64,000 nucleotides of DNA from the NCBI GenBank assembly GCA_015847255.1, contig JADLZK010006437.1, positions 209,695 to 273,694 of the forward strand, written 5' to 3'. Source of the stretch: Hyparrhenia diplandra. Lineage: Eukaryota > Streptophyta > Magnoliopsida > Poales > Poaceae. The notes beneath the pieces were generated by a model, which saw nothing but the letters and a program-made list of their open reading frames with translations, searched no databases and was not told where the DNA came from. Position numbers and translations under genes: made by a program. Positions 1-11,690 of this stretch are shown in pieces. Position 1 is the first letter of the stretch; each line of letters opens with the position of its first letter.

Positions 1-2803
1 ATCCTATAATGTGATCACACGCTCTATCGTGTCTTGATCACCAAAAGAAAAACCCTATCAAGATACCTTTGCCTTGATCTCCCGGGTTCCTCTCAAGCCG
101 ATCACCGAGCTTGACGATCCATCATGTCCACCATCATCGTCCATGTTCATGATCATCATGCTCCTTGTCATCCTTCTAATCCTATCTCAAGTCATACACT
201 TAGAGCAAGGATTAGTCCACAAGTGTGTCATCAATTTCCAAAACCAAACATGAGATTTCACTTTCTTTGGACTAAGCCTTGCGGACAAGAAGAAATTTTC
301 AAATAAGCACGGGGAGGTCACGAGATAAACTCATACTAATGATGAAGCAAGAGAAAGAAGAGGAGTGCCACAAACAAAATCTACAAACAAAAAAGCATTT
401 GCTCAAAGATCAACTTAAGGATAATTGGCACATGGAGAAGGAAGACCAACTCCACTAAGGATAATCCAATCATGCTCTTCCTCCTCACATGCTCCCATCA
501 CATCTCACATCTTTGGAGCAAGACCCAACTAATCTTTCACAAGGAGGACATGCTCATACACAGACGAATCTTATGGAATAACGAGAAAGAAGACAAGTTA
601 GGAAAAATTACAGAAGAGGCCAAATCAAGAAAGCTTCAAGCAGAAAAAGAAAGCACCACCACAAGTTGCTACAAAGTGTCATCATGCTCCAATAATAAGG
701 TAACATCTTGAGGTGAGTTGTCAATAAATAAGCTTTCCCTTAATTATGGCACGTTCATAAATAAAGAACCAAACATGTTAGAGTAACACCCTTGCTTGAT
801 CTCGATTTCATTAGCTCAACATGTTTTGTTTCTTTTGTTGTTCTTAACACCATCTTCTTGATCTCATAGTCCTAATCATACTAGCAATTGTATTGCAACA
901 TTCATGTTCCATCTTTCTCGATCTTATCACCCTTATTATAGAAAAGGAAACATATAAACATTAACTTTATCTTGTTTGATGTGCCTAAGGTTTTAGAGAA
1001 GAATGAACTTTTTGGTTCTGTTGGTGTTTTTCCACCAACAGGGCCATGCACTTGATCTCTGCCTTGTCTTTGCATGCGGGACACACTTTGAGCAAAAAAA
1101 AACAGAAGACTTCACTCTCCCTAAATTCTACAAGTGAATGTCCCGATTCCACGAAGCATGCACACAAAACAAGAAGCCGCCAACCCTCACTATCAAGGTT
1201 TCACTTCAAAATGTTGGACCAAGCAAAAGAACATGGGTGACAAAATTTACAGAATCACCATCTTAGGAGATAAGGAGTAACTAAGGTAAGTAGTCTTGTT
1301 CAAATGACTTAAAACATTGAATCCTCGCCGAAAGGTAACTTCGGTAGTTATCCATATTTAATTTCTAGCATTGCATATCATATTTATCTTTCTACATCTT
1401 GCATTAGCATATTTACTTCTTTACATAATCATTTTCCTTTAGCATATTTAGTTTCTCGCATTAGCATTGCATTGAAAAATTCTAAAGCCCCATGTGAATA
1501 ATCTTGTGGTAACCCATAAAGATATTCACCGTGGTGGCATAAAAATAAGTATTCATTCATCTAGTTGCATTTACATCATAATTTTTTGCATGCATATAAA
1601 TAAAACTCTAAAAATATTTTCCTGCTAAAGTTTTATCTAGAACAATCATGATCCATCTCTAGACACATGAAGCTAATGTGGCTAACCCCGAATGCTTAAT
1701 CAAGTTCCACTAGCTTTGTTGTCTATTTGATTTCAGCAGATTCGAAGGAAGAGAGACATGATAGGTCGACATCATCATTGCCATCTACCTCAACTTCCTC
1801 ATCATCAATGACCCTACACTTCAATCCAGCTTGGGGAAGAGCACCCCAGTTATCCCGATAAGTATCTCTACTATAGTATTATTATTATTAGCTAAATATT
1901 AGTTTGCTTGGTTTGCTTGGTTTGTTAGGAGTCTAGTTTTATAAATGTCTAGTTGTTTAAAGAGTCTTTGCTAGAGTTTGAGAATAAATAAATAGGAGTG
2001 TACCAGAGGTTTTCTTTTTCCACCTATATAAAATAATCTCTAAAGATAAATCTCATGCATGGAAATGATGAATAGTTGCTCCGTCGTAATTCCTTTTCAA
2101 GCACCTAGCTTTCAAGCTTAATTTCTCTTGAGCCTTAAAATACAAAACTCAGCGTGACTTGAGATTTACTTTGAACCTGAAACCCGTGGGTTGCAAATTG
2201 CTTGCTCTAAAGTCTAGGTAATTGGATGTGATATGATATATGAGAGTCTGAGCTGCTATTAATCTTACTCCTAGTGATGCTAGATTTCTGGAGATTTATT
2301 TTGAAAATTTAAAAGTGCACATGATAAGTTCCTGTGTGACAAAGTGTTGAACCTCCTACCATAGCCATATATACATGCTCCCTAGCTTAGGAAAACCCTT
2401 TGATATATATAGGATGCTTGCTTTGCATTGAGTTTGTTCAATCTTTGTCGACCCTTAAAAACTTGTCATGCTGATCATGTACACTCCACCACCATTCCAC
2501 TCATTCCACTCACTACATTCCACTCCACTCGACTCCATACACCTATATGCTATTTCCACCACGGAAGCACGCATCCACTATATATATATACACCACTATC
2601 CATTTTCACTTTAGCCGGCAAAAATGTTCTACTCCTATCCTAGGAGAGAGCAACCAAAAATATTTCCTATACCCATTCACTCATTCATTGCTAGCCAATA
2701 TCTTACAAAAGCTCCATTATTTTTGTTTATCTCTCAAAAGTTATTACAAAAGAGATCCGGGTTGTAGATTAAAAAAAAATGAAAAAAAAAGAGAGAGAAA
2801 GGG

Positions 2804-3055
2804 AGATGAAAAATGGACAAAAGTCCTACGAGCAGTAGAGCCTACCTCCCTAAGAAAAAAGAAAGGGGGATGAAAAATGGACAAAAAGTCCTACGGGCGA
2901 GTAGAGCCTACCTCCCTAAGAAAAAAGAAAATAATAATAATAAAGATGAAAAATGGACAAGTGTCCGAGGGTGAGTAGAACCCACATCTTTAAAGAGAGA
3001 AAATAAAAGACAAAAGTCTAGGGTGAGCAGAGCCCACCTCTCTAAAAAAAGAAAA
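2804..3055. repeat. Tandem repeat of about 60-85 bp, four degenerate copies
   Basis: Four successive copies share the order GATGAAAAATGGACAA, a GTCCTACG/GTCTAGGG block, GAGTAGAGCCTACCTCCC (third and fourth copies altered) and an A-rich linker. The first two are nearly identical and later ones diverge, as in an old expansion. It lies inside the non-coding retrotransposon region. Confidence 0.75.
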
Positions 3056-3784
3056 ATAAAGAAAGAAAAAGATACAACCCAGGTTCTCTATAAAGTTTCC
3101 AAAATCCTACAAGAGAGAAGATTCCTCAAGGAGCAAAAGTAAGATTTCCATTCATTCATTCCACCTTACCATATCCCTACCATCACCTACCACCATATTC
3201 ATTCCAACATACACATGCACTACTTGATCAGTGAGACTTGTAACTTTGGATCCATTGCTTGAATTTACAATATATGCTTAGTAAGTAAGTTTAGTCTTCT
3301 CCCACCTATGAACTCCACATATAAGCTTTAGATATAGGGTGAGAGAGAAGAAGGCATAGTGTGCTACTTGCCTTAGTCCAAAAATACCACATATCATGAG
3401 AGAAAGGTAAAACAACTTTGTTGCCTTAGAGAGGATCCACAAATACCATAAATGAGAGATTAAGAGAGAGTCATACTGGGAACTTTGAGTTTTATTTTGA
3501 AAATCAGCAAAAACTCCAGAAGGACAGTTGAACAAAGAGTTTGTGATATGGTGCTTGACTTAATTGTTCTATCTTTCAATTACCCAAGATCCCAAGAAAA
3601 GGCTATAAGCTCCATAGTTAAAGGTAATATGGGTAAGTAAAAAGTTATCAAAAGTTTATTCTTATCCGGAGAGAAATTTTGTTTGAAAGCATGTGTACCT
3701 TGAGAGGTGTGAAAACGTTGCAGCAACTCCTGATCCAAGTAAGTAGTTAATGTAATATCATGTGTCTTGCTAAGAGACTAGCAA

Positions 3785-3806
3785 GAGGTAAGCTTGGGGA
3801 GCTTGT
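3785..3806 (+). other. Polypurine tract of the gypsy-like element
   Basis: A purine-rich stretch (GAGGTAAGCTTGGGGAGCTT) sits immediately before the LTR start at 3807. The preceding AGACTAGCAAGAGGTAAGC block is a common feature next to the polypurine tract of plant gypsy elements. It would prime plus-strand DNA synthesis. Confidence 0.6.
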
Positions 3807-5235
3807 TGACACCTGTTATAGCATAAAATTACTAGTCAACTAAACATGAATAAAGGCTTAAAATGAATATAAACATAAGTCTAGGGGTTTAACTAACATA
3901 ATTGCACGAGCTTTGGTGATTTATATATTTTCAGGGACTAAACAGGAAAAGCCTAGAGTTTGCAAGACATATGAAGCATAAACATGTTACAAACATATTC
4001 CAAGATAGCACCATTGTAAAGAGCTCGTCGAGACGATCGAAACGGATATATTGTTTGCTATATTCGAGTCCGTAATCAAAAGATATCAGTTGCGGAGCAG
4101 AGTTCACTAAAACGGTCATAACTTTCTCATCAGGACTCCGTTTCCTACAAAATACCAGTCATTACGAAGCTATCGACGAGGTCTACGCACCCACAAAATC
4201 TGAACTCATTGTGCCACAAGGGCCTGGCGGCCGCCAGGCCAATTTAGGCCGGCCGCCAGGGTCCTGAGCCCAATCCAGCCCATCTTCGTAGGTCGGTTTG
4301 TAACCGACTTTGAGGTTGTATCTACACCGTTGCCAAGGTCGGTTTGATCCAAGGGCTATCGTTCATCACCAAGAGCTATATAAGAAGACCCCCGACGAGG
4401 GGGCTAAACCCTAATTCATTATCAATTCATTCTATCTCATTATCTCTCAGTTGTAGAGGGGTCCCATGTAAGGATCATCTCTCTCTAAGGGATTAGTGAA
4501 TTAGAATATAATTAGAAGCATATTAGAACTACAATTAGAAGAGTTAGTATAAGAGGATTAGAACTCATTAGTTCTAATCTTTAGAACAAGAGAGATAGAG
4601 AGAGGGAAGGAATCGGAGGAAGTGCTTGGGCTGTCGGTGCTATCTTCATACTTGTACCTCGGTGGAAGTTAATCTACATTTGGAGTTACTTCGGTAATCT
4701 ACTTCTTCTTTTAGTAAGTTATATTGTTTATATTTATTCTTATTGGTCTATGAGTCTCTCTTTTGAGTACTTTAATCTAATGCATTAGATTAAGGTAATA
4801 TTCGTAGTGTAAGCGTGGTGCTTAGGCTCGGATATCTCATAGATACACCCTACCTTCCGGAGCGTGGTAGTTCGTGGTAGTGACAGTACCATTGATTCCT
4901 TTGGATTCCACATCCCGTTGGATAGGACTAAGTAGGAACAAGTTATTGGGGAATAGTGAGTTTTCGCCTTACTTTCCTTTGAGTACATCCCCATAAGAAT
5001 ATTATCAACATCACTTACCAAATTAAGATTTAGCTATCTTAGTAATCCTCTCTATACCCTCAACCTTCTTAAGTCTTGTGCTACTCAGGGTTAAGATTAG
5101 ATCGTAGTCTCCCTCACCCGTTTCCCCGTGGATTCGATATTTAACCCTCTCCAGGGTGAAGTGCTCACCGGTATCCGTGCGCTTTGCGGATTATACAAAT
5201 TATAAATATTTAGGTAGGCTTATCAAATAATAACA
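3807..5235 (+). mobile_element. 3' LTR of a Ty3/gypsy-like element
   Basis: The LTR starts TGACACCTGTTATAGC and ends near CAAATAATAACA. A TATA box (TATATAAG, about 4376) lies in mid-LTR as expected for the U3/R border. It follows a polypurine tract directly. Only one LTR is in the window, so the target duplication cannot be checked and the exact right edge (5235 or 5238) is uncertain. The insertion removed or displaced the left end of the CACTA element that follows. Confidence 0.7.
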
Positions 5236-6669
5236 ACACCGTCCCTCGCTCCATCCCTCCTTTTCCCTCTCCGAGCGCATGAGGCGTCGTGGGAGAGAGA
5301 GCGCGCGGAGAGAGAGCGGTGGTATGCGTGTGTGTCCGTGAGAGAGAGGGGGGGCCGGGTGCGGCACACGAGGGAGGGGGAGGGTGAGGTGAGTTTTATA
5401 GGTAGAGTTTTAGTGGGTCATTTGGGTGCGGCGCGTAGGGAGGCCGACCGGGTGGGCTGGGCCGAATTCATGGCTTTTGGCGAGTGTCGGATGGGGACAC
5501 TCGGCAAAGATTTCTTTTTTTTTCTTTTTTCCTTGTTGTTCTAAAAGACGAAATGCTCTTTTTGCCGAAAGTGTTGGGCTCTGCGAGACTCGACAAAGTA
5601 AACCTCTTTGTCGAGTGTCACGTAGCTGGCACTCGGCAAAGAGAAGGTTTGCAAGTGTCAAAGCCGACACTCGACAAAGTAATTTCTTTTTTTATTTTGA
5701 CCTCCAAATTTTTTTGTACTCCTCTTTACATTGCTTGGTACTCCATGCTCAAATTTGGTAAATTTCCTGGGTTGTTTGCTATATTTTTTGAATTTATTTC
5801 ATCAAATTGATTTTTTTGGGGTACTGATAGTTTGAACTGCAGGTGTATCGAATGTTGTAGTTATTTGAAAGCAAAAATGATATTCATATTCATGAGTGCA
5901 ATGTGAGGCCGTATTCAGGAATAGACTAGAAAATTTGAACATCTTGTTCACGAGACATGACACATACTGCGATCGAATTGTTTTTAAATTCTATAAAAGC
6001 AAATGAAGTCCAAAAATCATGAAACTTGTCTTTATTGCATGATTTCATATGTGGAGGCTATGATAAAAATTTGACAAGGTTTCATGCAAGTTGTCACGTA
6101 CAATGCTACAAATGTTAGTCATTCTCATCTCTCTGAATCTTCTACAGAGATTCAGAGGTTTGTAAGCATCCTACATGTCAAGTTACGTGAAACTTTCTTA
6201 TTTTTTTATCATAGTCTTCACATAGTATATCATGACATCTCAACGAAGTTTCATGATTTTTGGATTTTGTTTACTTTGTATAGAATTTAAAAACTTTTCA
6301 CCCACAAGTGAATGGTCATGTTTTCGTGAATAGGATGTTCAAAATTTCGGGTCTATCCCTAGATATGGCTTCACATAAGACTCAATAACAGGAATATCAT
6401 TTTTTTATCAATTTCTTGCTTTATTCGAATGACTTGCAGTTCAAATTTGACTTATAAAAGAAAATTCAATCAAATGAAATAAATTAAAAAATATATATAG
6501 TAAAAGGTCTGAGTGTCATTGTTTGCCGAAAGTGTCCCTCGCTTTACCGAGTGCTTACCTTTGCCGGGCAAAGCACACTCGGCAAAGAGGCACTTTGCCG
6601 AAAGTACCGAAATTTGTCACTTTCGGCAAAGAGTTTTGCACTCGCAAATCGAACTGAAATCCAGTAGTG
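5236..6669. mobile_element. CACTA (En/Spm) element remnant, palindromic, left end missing
   Basis: The right end reads ..AAATCCAGTAGTG, the complement of a CACTACTGGATTT terminus. Subterminal repeats of the TTTGCCGAGTG / CACTCGGCAAAG type occur near both ends (about 5480-5680 and 6510-6640), typical of grass CACTA transposons. The middle (about 5780-6480) is a large imperfect inverted repeat centred near 6145 on a hairpin of CTCTGAATC and GATTCAGAG. There is no transposase, so it is non-autonomous. No left CACTA terminus is found; the gypsy LTR ends where it should be. Confidence 0.8.
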
Positions 6670-6900
6670 TCTTATTGCTTAGCCATAACGTGGCAATAGA
6701 TAAAATTTTGCCCACAATTGAAACCATTATGTATGAAATTATGCTCCAAAGTTTTTTGGCAACACCACAATCAAAGAATAAGTGGTGGACAGACTCTAAA
6801 TCACTAAACAATAAGCAGGAGACAGCTTCCAGTTTTTGTCGTTTACATAGGTTGTCTCTGCCTAAAACTTTGTTTCTGGAAAGCAATGAGAGGAAAAATG
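6670..6900 (-). pseudogene. LINE zinc-binding (zf-RVT) fragment
   Basis: Minus-strand translation gives KVLGRDNLCKRQ..., then ESVHHLFFDCGVAKKLWS, the C-terminal zinc-knuckle-type domain found after the reverse transcriptase of plant L1-like elements (compare the usual HLFF.C..A..LW pattern). Expected upstream cysteines are partly lost. It abuts the CACTA end at 6669 and lies upstream of the first recognisable P450 exon. It is a dead fragment without RT motifs. Confidence 0.6.
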
Positions 6901-7580
6901 CAACTCCGGGGGGTGGGATGGGGTGGGCAAGTAGGGTCATGTGGGGAATTAAGTGATGTAGTATTTGTTTCCAAATATAATCATGGCCATATAAATTATG
7001 ACTTCTTATTTTGCGTCGCTGTAGGTGTTGTTTGATATTACAGTGAAGATGATTATTGGCTTCGAACCTGACAGCCCAATGTCAAAGGAATTGAGAAAAA
7101 AGTTATGCATTGTTCTTCAAAGGCCTGATATCGTTCCCACTTTGTGTTCCAGGGACAAAGTTTTATCAAAGCATACAGGTGGGTGCACATGCCTGCGCAG
7201 CAGCTAGGTTGTACTTTTTATTTTCACTATATATAATTTCAGTCCATAGACAAACATCTTTAAGTTTGTGTGATCACAAATAAACTCCAAGTCCATTGAT
7301 AATTATACAGGCAAGAAATACGTACAAAAGGTCATTAGAGACTTGCTGAAACAACGGATGTGTGCACCACAAAGAGAAAATAGGGACTTTTTGGAGACAG
7401 TTGTTGAAGATCTGCAGAGTGGAGAAGCACTGGTAGACGAGGACTTCATGGTGGATGCAGTTGCAGGATTCATATTTGCTGGCATTGCATTAGCACCGAC
7501 AACCCTCGCCCTAGGCATGAAATTTCTCTCAGACAACCCAAACGCTGTGGAAGCACTCACGGTTGGTACTTCTTCCAGTA

Positions 7581-8545
7581 GGAAATAACTTTAAATTACT
7601 GCCCTGTGTTTTCACTCAAGTCCAGATAACCCCTAAAGTATTGTTTAGTTTATTTTACTCCGGTGGTTTTGCAAACCGGTGCACTTAACACCTTTTGGCA
7701 CTAATCCAATCCGGTTTTGGTGACATGGCGGCTGTTTTGCAATTAATCATGCCACGTAAGCAGGCTGACATGGCCAAAAAGACACGCACATATTTGCATT
7801 CATGCAGGGGACGACTGCATACATATCATTGAACAAAATCATATACGCCTTCGATATATGTGTGCTCGCTCAGTCCATGAACTGGGATTTTTTTAATAAT
7901 AATTTTCTTATGCTCTACGGCATGTTTGCATTAGTGAGCAGTGCGAGAGACCGATCGATCACTGCTAGCTGCTGCTCTCACGCCGTACTAGTCAAGAGAT
8001 GCCCGACCATAATAATCACTGCTAGCTGCTGGATCACTAATTTTTTTTAGAAAAGGACGTACATATGCATGCATGACAGCATGGGTTCAAAATTAAGCCA
8101 ATCCACAATTAAGCGGATGATGCATGGCGAACCATGACTTCATGAGATACTACCCAAGGTGCTAGTAAATAGGTACGTGTAGTCATCCCTACTTACCCCA
8201 CGTGCTATCGGAAGACCCCGCGGGGAAAGATCGCCGCGGGTCGCATGGATGTGCCCCACGGCGCGGCGTGAAGCTGCCGTCGATCGAGGCCGCGGATGGA
8301 TGTGGCATGAATAATTTTCTGCCCATGTCACGCTAGGGAAAATAATTTTCTGCCCATGTCAGCAGCTTATGTGGCATGACTAATTGCAAAACCACCTCCA
8401 CGTGACCAAAACCGGATTGGATTAGTGCCAAAAGGTGTTAAGTGCACCGGTTTGCAAAACCACCGGAGTAAAATAAACTAAACAATACCTTAGGGGGTTA
8501 TCTGGACTTGAGTGAAAACACAGGGTAGTAATTTGAACTTTTTCC
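7581..8545. mobile_element. Foldback element with about 180-bp terminal inverted repeats
   Basis: The left arm (from 7581, GGAAATAACTTTAAATTACT) and the right arm (ending 8545) are inverted copies; both contain CCTGTGTTTTCACTCAAGTC and GCACTTAACACCTTTTGGCA. The centre has no coding signal. It lies in the P450 intron after the I-helix exon. No clean 8- or 9-bp target duplication is visible, so the superfamily (MULE most likely) is open. Confidence 0.75.
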
Positions 8546-9755
8546 TTTATCCTATAATTTTCATTTATGGAAGCCCTAGACATCAATTTTATTTTCAATT
8601 ACAATTGCAGAAAATCTAACTTTTATCGCTTTTAGCTTTTGTTTATGAGTAGGATCCGATTACGATTCAGTACTTGCATATCTACAAGAGTACCAGTTGA
8701 CTTGGTACAGGCTATCAGTAAATGAAGCTGCTGTTTTGTAGGAGGAGCATGAGGCAATACTGAAAAAAACGAGAAGAGGTGAATTCTAAAATTACGTGGG
8801 AAGAGTGCAAATCGATGACATTCACTAATCAGGTAATTTATCTGTGATGTTTGTGGTTGTATTCTGTTGGCATCAGATATTATTATGCTTTTTTCGTGAA
8901 CATGAAATTTTATCTGTATTTCACTAAGAGCCAGAGATATACAGTGGTACAAGAACACGCAGGTGGGCAAGGTTAGCACGGTTTGGTGTACGAGTGACAA
9001 GCCCCTTTTCCAACTGCACCAAATCGATATTATTATGCAATAAATCATTAGATGATCATGAGCTCTTTTATCGATAAAACACACTAATTATAGATCCATA
9101 AACTAACATTCTGGCTTTTCGTAAGATATATTTGAAATCAGTCATTGTTTCATCTAGGAGTAATACTCTTCTCAACTTCGGTTTTTTCTTCTCTGTTACA
9201 AAGAGATGCATTCGTGCAAATATATATAGATAGACCCAAGGAATACTGATATCGATTTTTTGGTGAACTTGTTATACATGGGGCTTTGCTAGAGTTTTGT
9301 ATTACTCAACCATCCATTACTACATTTCATCTTACAGCTGGATTTGAGCAGTTCACAAAAATCAAATAAAACCCGTAGACCAACACACTAAGTATCAGAA
9401 GACCCATGCTTGGCCAAGATCTCCATTATTGCAATAATCTCCAACATTCAACTTGCCCATTTCAATTTGGTTTTTTCTCCTTCTATAGAATGGACCATGA
9501 CTACAACCAATGATTAGTCCCTGAAAAATAACATGTAAATAGAGTATATAGCACTTAATTAACATAATTTGCATCATTTCTAGGTAGACATATAGAACAA
9601 AGGATTGCATTTTGTCCAACACGAAATTGATATTGCAATATATGGTTCACTTTTGTAGCCATACATCAAGAAAGTGTTCCATATTTAAGTAAATGTTTCT
9701 TTATTGTTAGAAAACAAGAATTCGCATCATGTTTCCAAATTCTCTATAGGAGATG

Positions 9756-10446
9756 TGTCAAAACCCGGCTAGATTGGGCCGAACCGACACGTGCTCGCCG
9801 ACCGTTGAGGCGGTGAAGGTGGCGTAAAGGGAGCTGCGGATTTCGACGACGGCGCGACCGGGCGGCGGCACGAGCAGCAGCCGCGGAGCGGAGGGAGCCG
9901 TGGTGGAGGGGAGGGGGGCGTGGCAGCGGGGCGCCGGGTGGTGGCGCGGGCGCGGCGAAGGGCGGCGGCGCTGGCGGCGGCGCTGGCGCGGCGCGCTGCG
10001 GCGGGGGGCGGCAGGAAGGAGAGGAAGAGGAGGGGGCGGTTGGGCAGGAGCGAGATAGATAGGAACTATTTTTATTGCTTGCTTATCCTCAAAGAGATTA
10101 CATGCCTCTCGCTTTATATAGCCCCGGCTAGTGGGACTTGTAATCTAAGCAATCTCTATAAGGTTTCCTTATTCGATTGAAATACCTTTTACAAGCAATA
10201 TTTATTTATTTCCTAATAAGAGCCTTCCTTATAGATTGGAATATTCCCTTTTACACACCAAAAAGCCTAAGATAATCCTAACTTGAACGCCGGGGCAGAG
10301 TTGGACACGGAGGGGAAGGAGGTGGCGGCGGCGGCGGCGAGGGCGCGGCCCCCCGCCCGCCAGCGCCCTAGCCCCTTTGTGGGCGGCCGCGGCCGCTGTC
10401 AGCCCTTTTAGCCCGTCCCTGGGCTGGCCCAGTCTGGGTCATGACA
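9756..10446 (-). mobile_element. Solo LTR, 5-bp TSD AGATG
   Basis: A 691-bp unit begins TGTCAAAACCCGG, ends GGGTCATGACA and is flanked by perfect AGATG duplications (9751-9755 and 10447-10451). The minus strand reads GGGCTATATAAAGC (TATA box) followed about 45 bases later by AATAAAAATAG, a promoter/poly(A) order typical of grass LTRs, so the LTR points to the minus strand. No internal region remains. The GC-rich segments (9890-10030, 10315-10400) lie in its U5 and U3 parts. It sits in a P450 pseudogene intron. Confidence 0.85.
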
Positions 10447-10559
10447 AGATGGCATTTTGTTAGCATGACGCCCTTTATTAATAACCCAACAATTATTTTA
10501 ACTTTTATGGTAACTTGAGGTTCCAAACCGATTTATTTAAAACATTGTAGTTTTGTTTA

Positions 10560-10915
10560 CTAAAACCTTATACATGCCTAAAAAACCCTTGCCTTGTAAC
10601 AACCTCTTTGATAGAATCAGGTTGGCCACCAAATTGCTTAAATGCTATCATTTGTGACAACTCATTCCACTTTTATAATTTAATAGGTGTGGTACAAAAT
10701 TCCTTATAGCAACTCATTCCACTTTTATAATTTTTCCCAAGGTTTTGTTTTTCATGTACTTCTTTAGATTTTTTCCAAACTCCATCTTCACCAATAGTAC
10801 AACCATTTATTAAGGACAAGACCATTTTGTATTTCAATATTTGTAATTCCTAAAATGCCTTGCTCCTTTGGAAGACACACATACCCCATATTTTGTTAAT
10901 CTGTATTTTTTTTCT
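10560..10915 (-). pseudogene. L1-type LINE fragment downstream of the RT domain
   Basis: The minus strand from about 10900 reads GYVCLPKEQGILGITNIEIQ followed by NGLVLNKW and then frameshifted sequence. This matches the conserved ...P...GGLGI..L...N.ALL.KW segment after the RT of plant L1 elements. It has many stops. Together with the fragment at 6670-6900 it shows L1 debris within this degenerate P450 locus. Confidence 0.6.
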
Positions 10916-11690
10916 TGTGGTCACCTAAAGAAACTAGATCTACACAAATCTTGCTTCTTAATAAGAATGTACCTTGGATATTGTTTGAGGGAAAAAAATC
11001 AGCAGCCATAAGACAATCTTTTTTTTGTTTTTAGTTGCTTATAGGTTTCTTATCGAAATGTTTTCGAATGGCTTTTTTGTTCCTTGTTTTTCAGCTTCCT
11101 ATTATTCATTAGAAGGCCTAGGTACCAAAAGGATATTCTTGAAGACTATAGCCAAAAATCCATGAGTATTGTTCCATATGATTCCTTACCACTTGGTATC
11201 AATAGCGACCTTTTGTGGAAGTTTATTCTAAATCATGAGAGTTCTCAAATGGACAATAAAATGTTTCCATGTTTTTTCGTTTGTTCAATATTGTGCTCCA
11301 TAACAATATTGTGCCACTAGCATACTACAGATCGAATTGACATGTCATCATTAATTCAATGTGGGGTAACACCTAAATTTGGCCATCCCGATTAGCACTA
11401 TTGAAGTTCTCGTCACACTTCTATTTCACATATCCGTATGTAGGAACAACGTAAAAAAATATAAATAATAATATTTCAATCCACCTCAAGTTTTTGTTTG
11501 CATTATAGTGGCTCATAGAAACTCATCATGAGCTTAAATATAATTTACATGCATCAAAGCACTATACACAATGATAGCTATTGTTGGTAATTTTCTCCAA
11601 GTTTTATTATTTTTAATCTTTTCACAATATACTATTTAACTATTCATATGCATTCTTTTATTTAACTTAAGCTGATAATTTTTTTTCTTC
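10916..11690. other. Intronic debris of the P450 pseudogene, nothing identified
   Basis: An open frame at 11084-11320 (78 codons) has no recognisable domain and no coding signature. I see only AT-rich intron-like sequence before the next P450 exon at 11696. Confidence 0.4.

Larger units (their letters stand above)
1..3806 (+). mobile_element. Ty3/gypsy-like retrotransposon, non-coding 3' internal region
   Basis: This AT-rich stretch contains no convincing reading frame; the longest open frames are about 108 codons and show no Gag, protease, RT or integrase motif. It ends at a purine-rich tract directly followed by a TG-starting LTR, so I read it as the spacer between pol and the 3' LTR of a gypsy-type element whose coding part lies left of the window. 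It contains purine-rich tandem repeats (2804-3055). The assignment rests on the downstream LTR and polypurine tract and not on protein similarity; a large non-autonomous derivative is equally possible. Confidence 0.6.

Noticed and set aside
8632..9084. 150-codon minus-strand frame
   Set aside because: It overlaps a P450 exon relic on the plus strand and has no coding signature.
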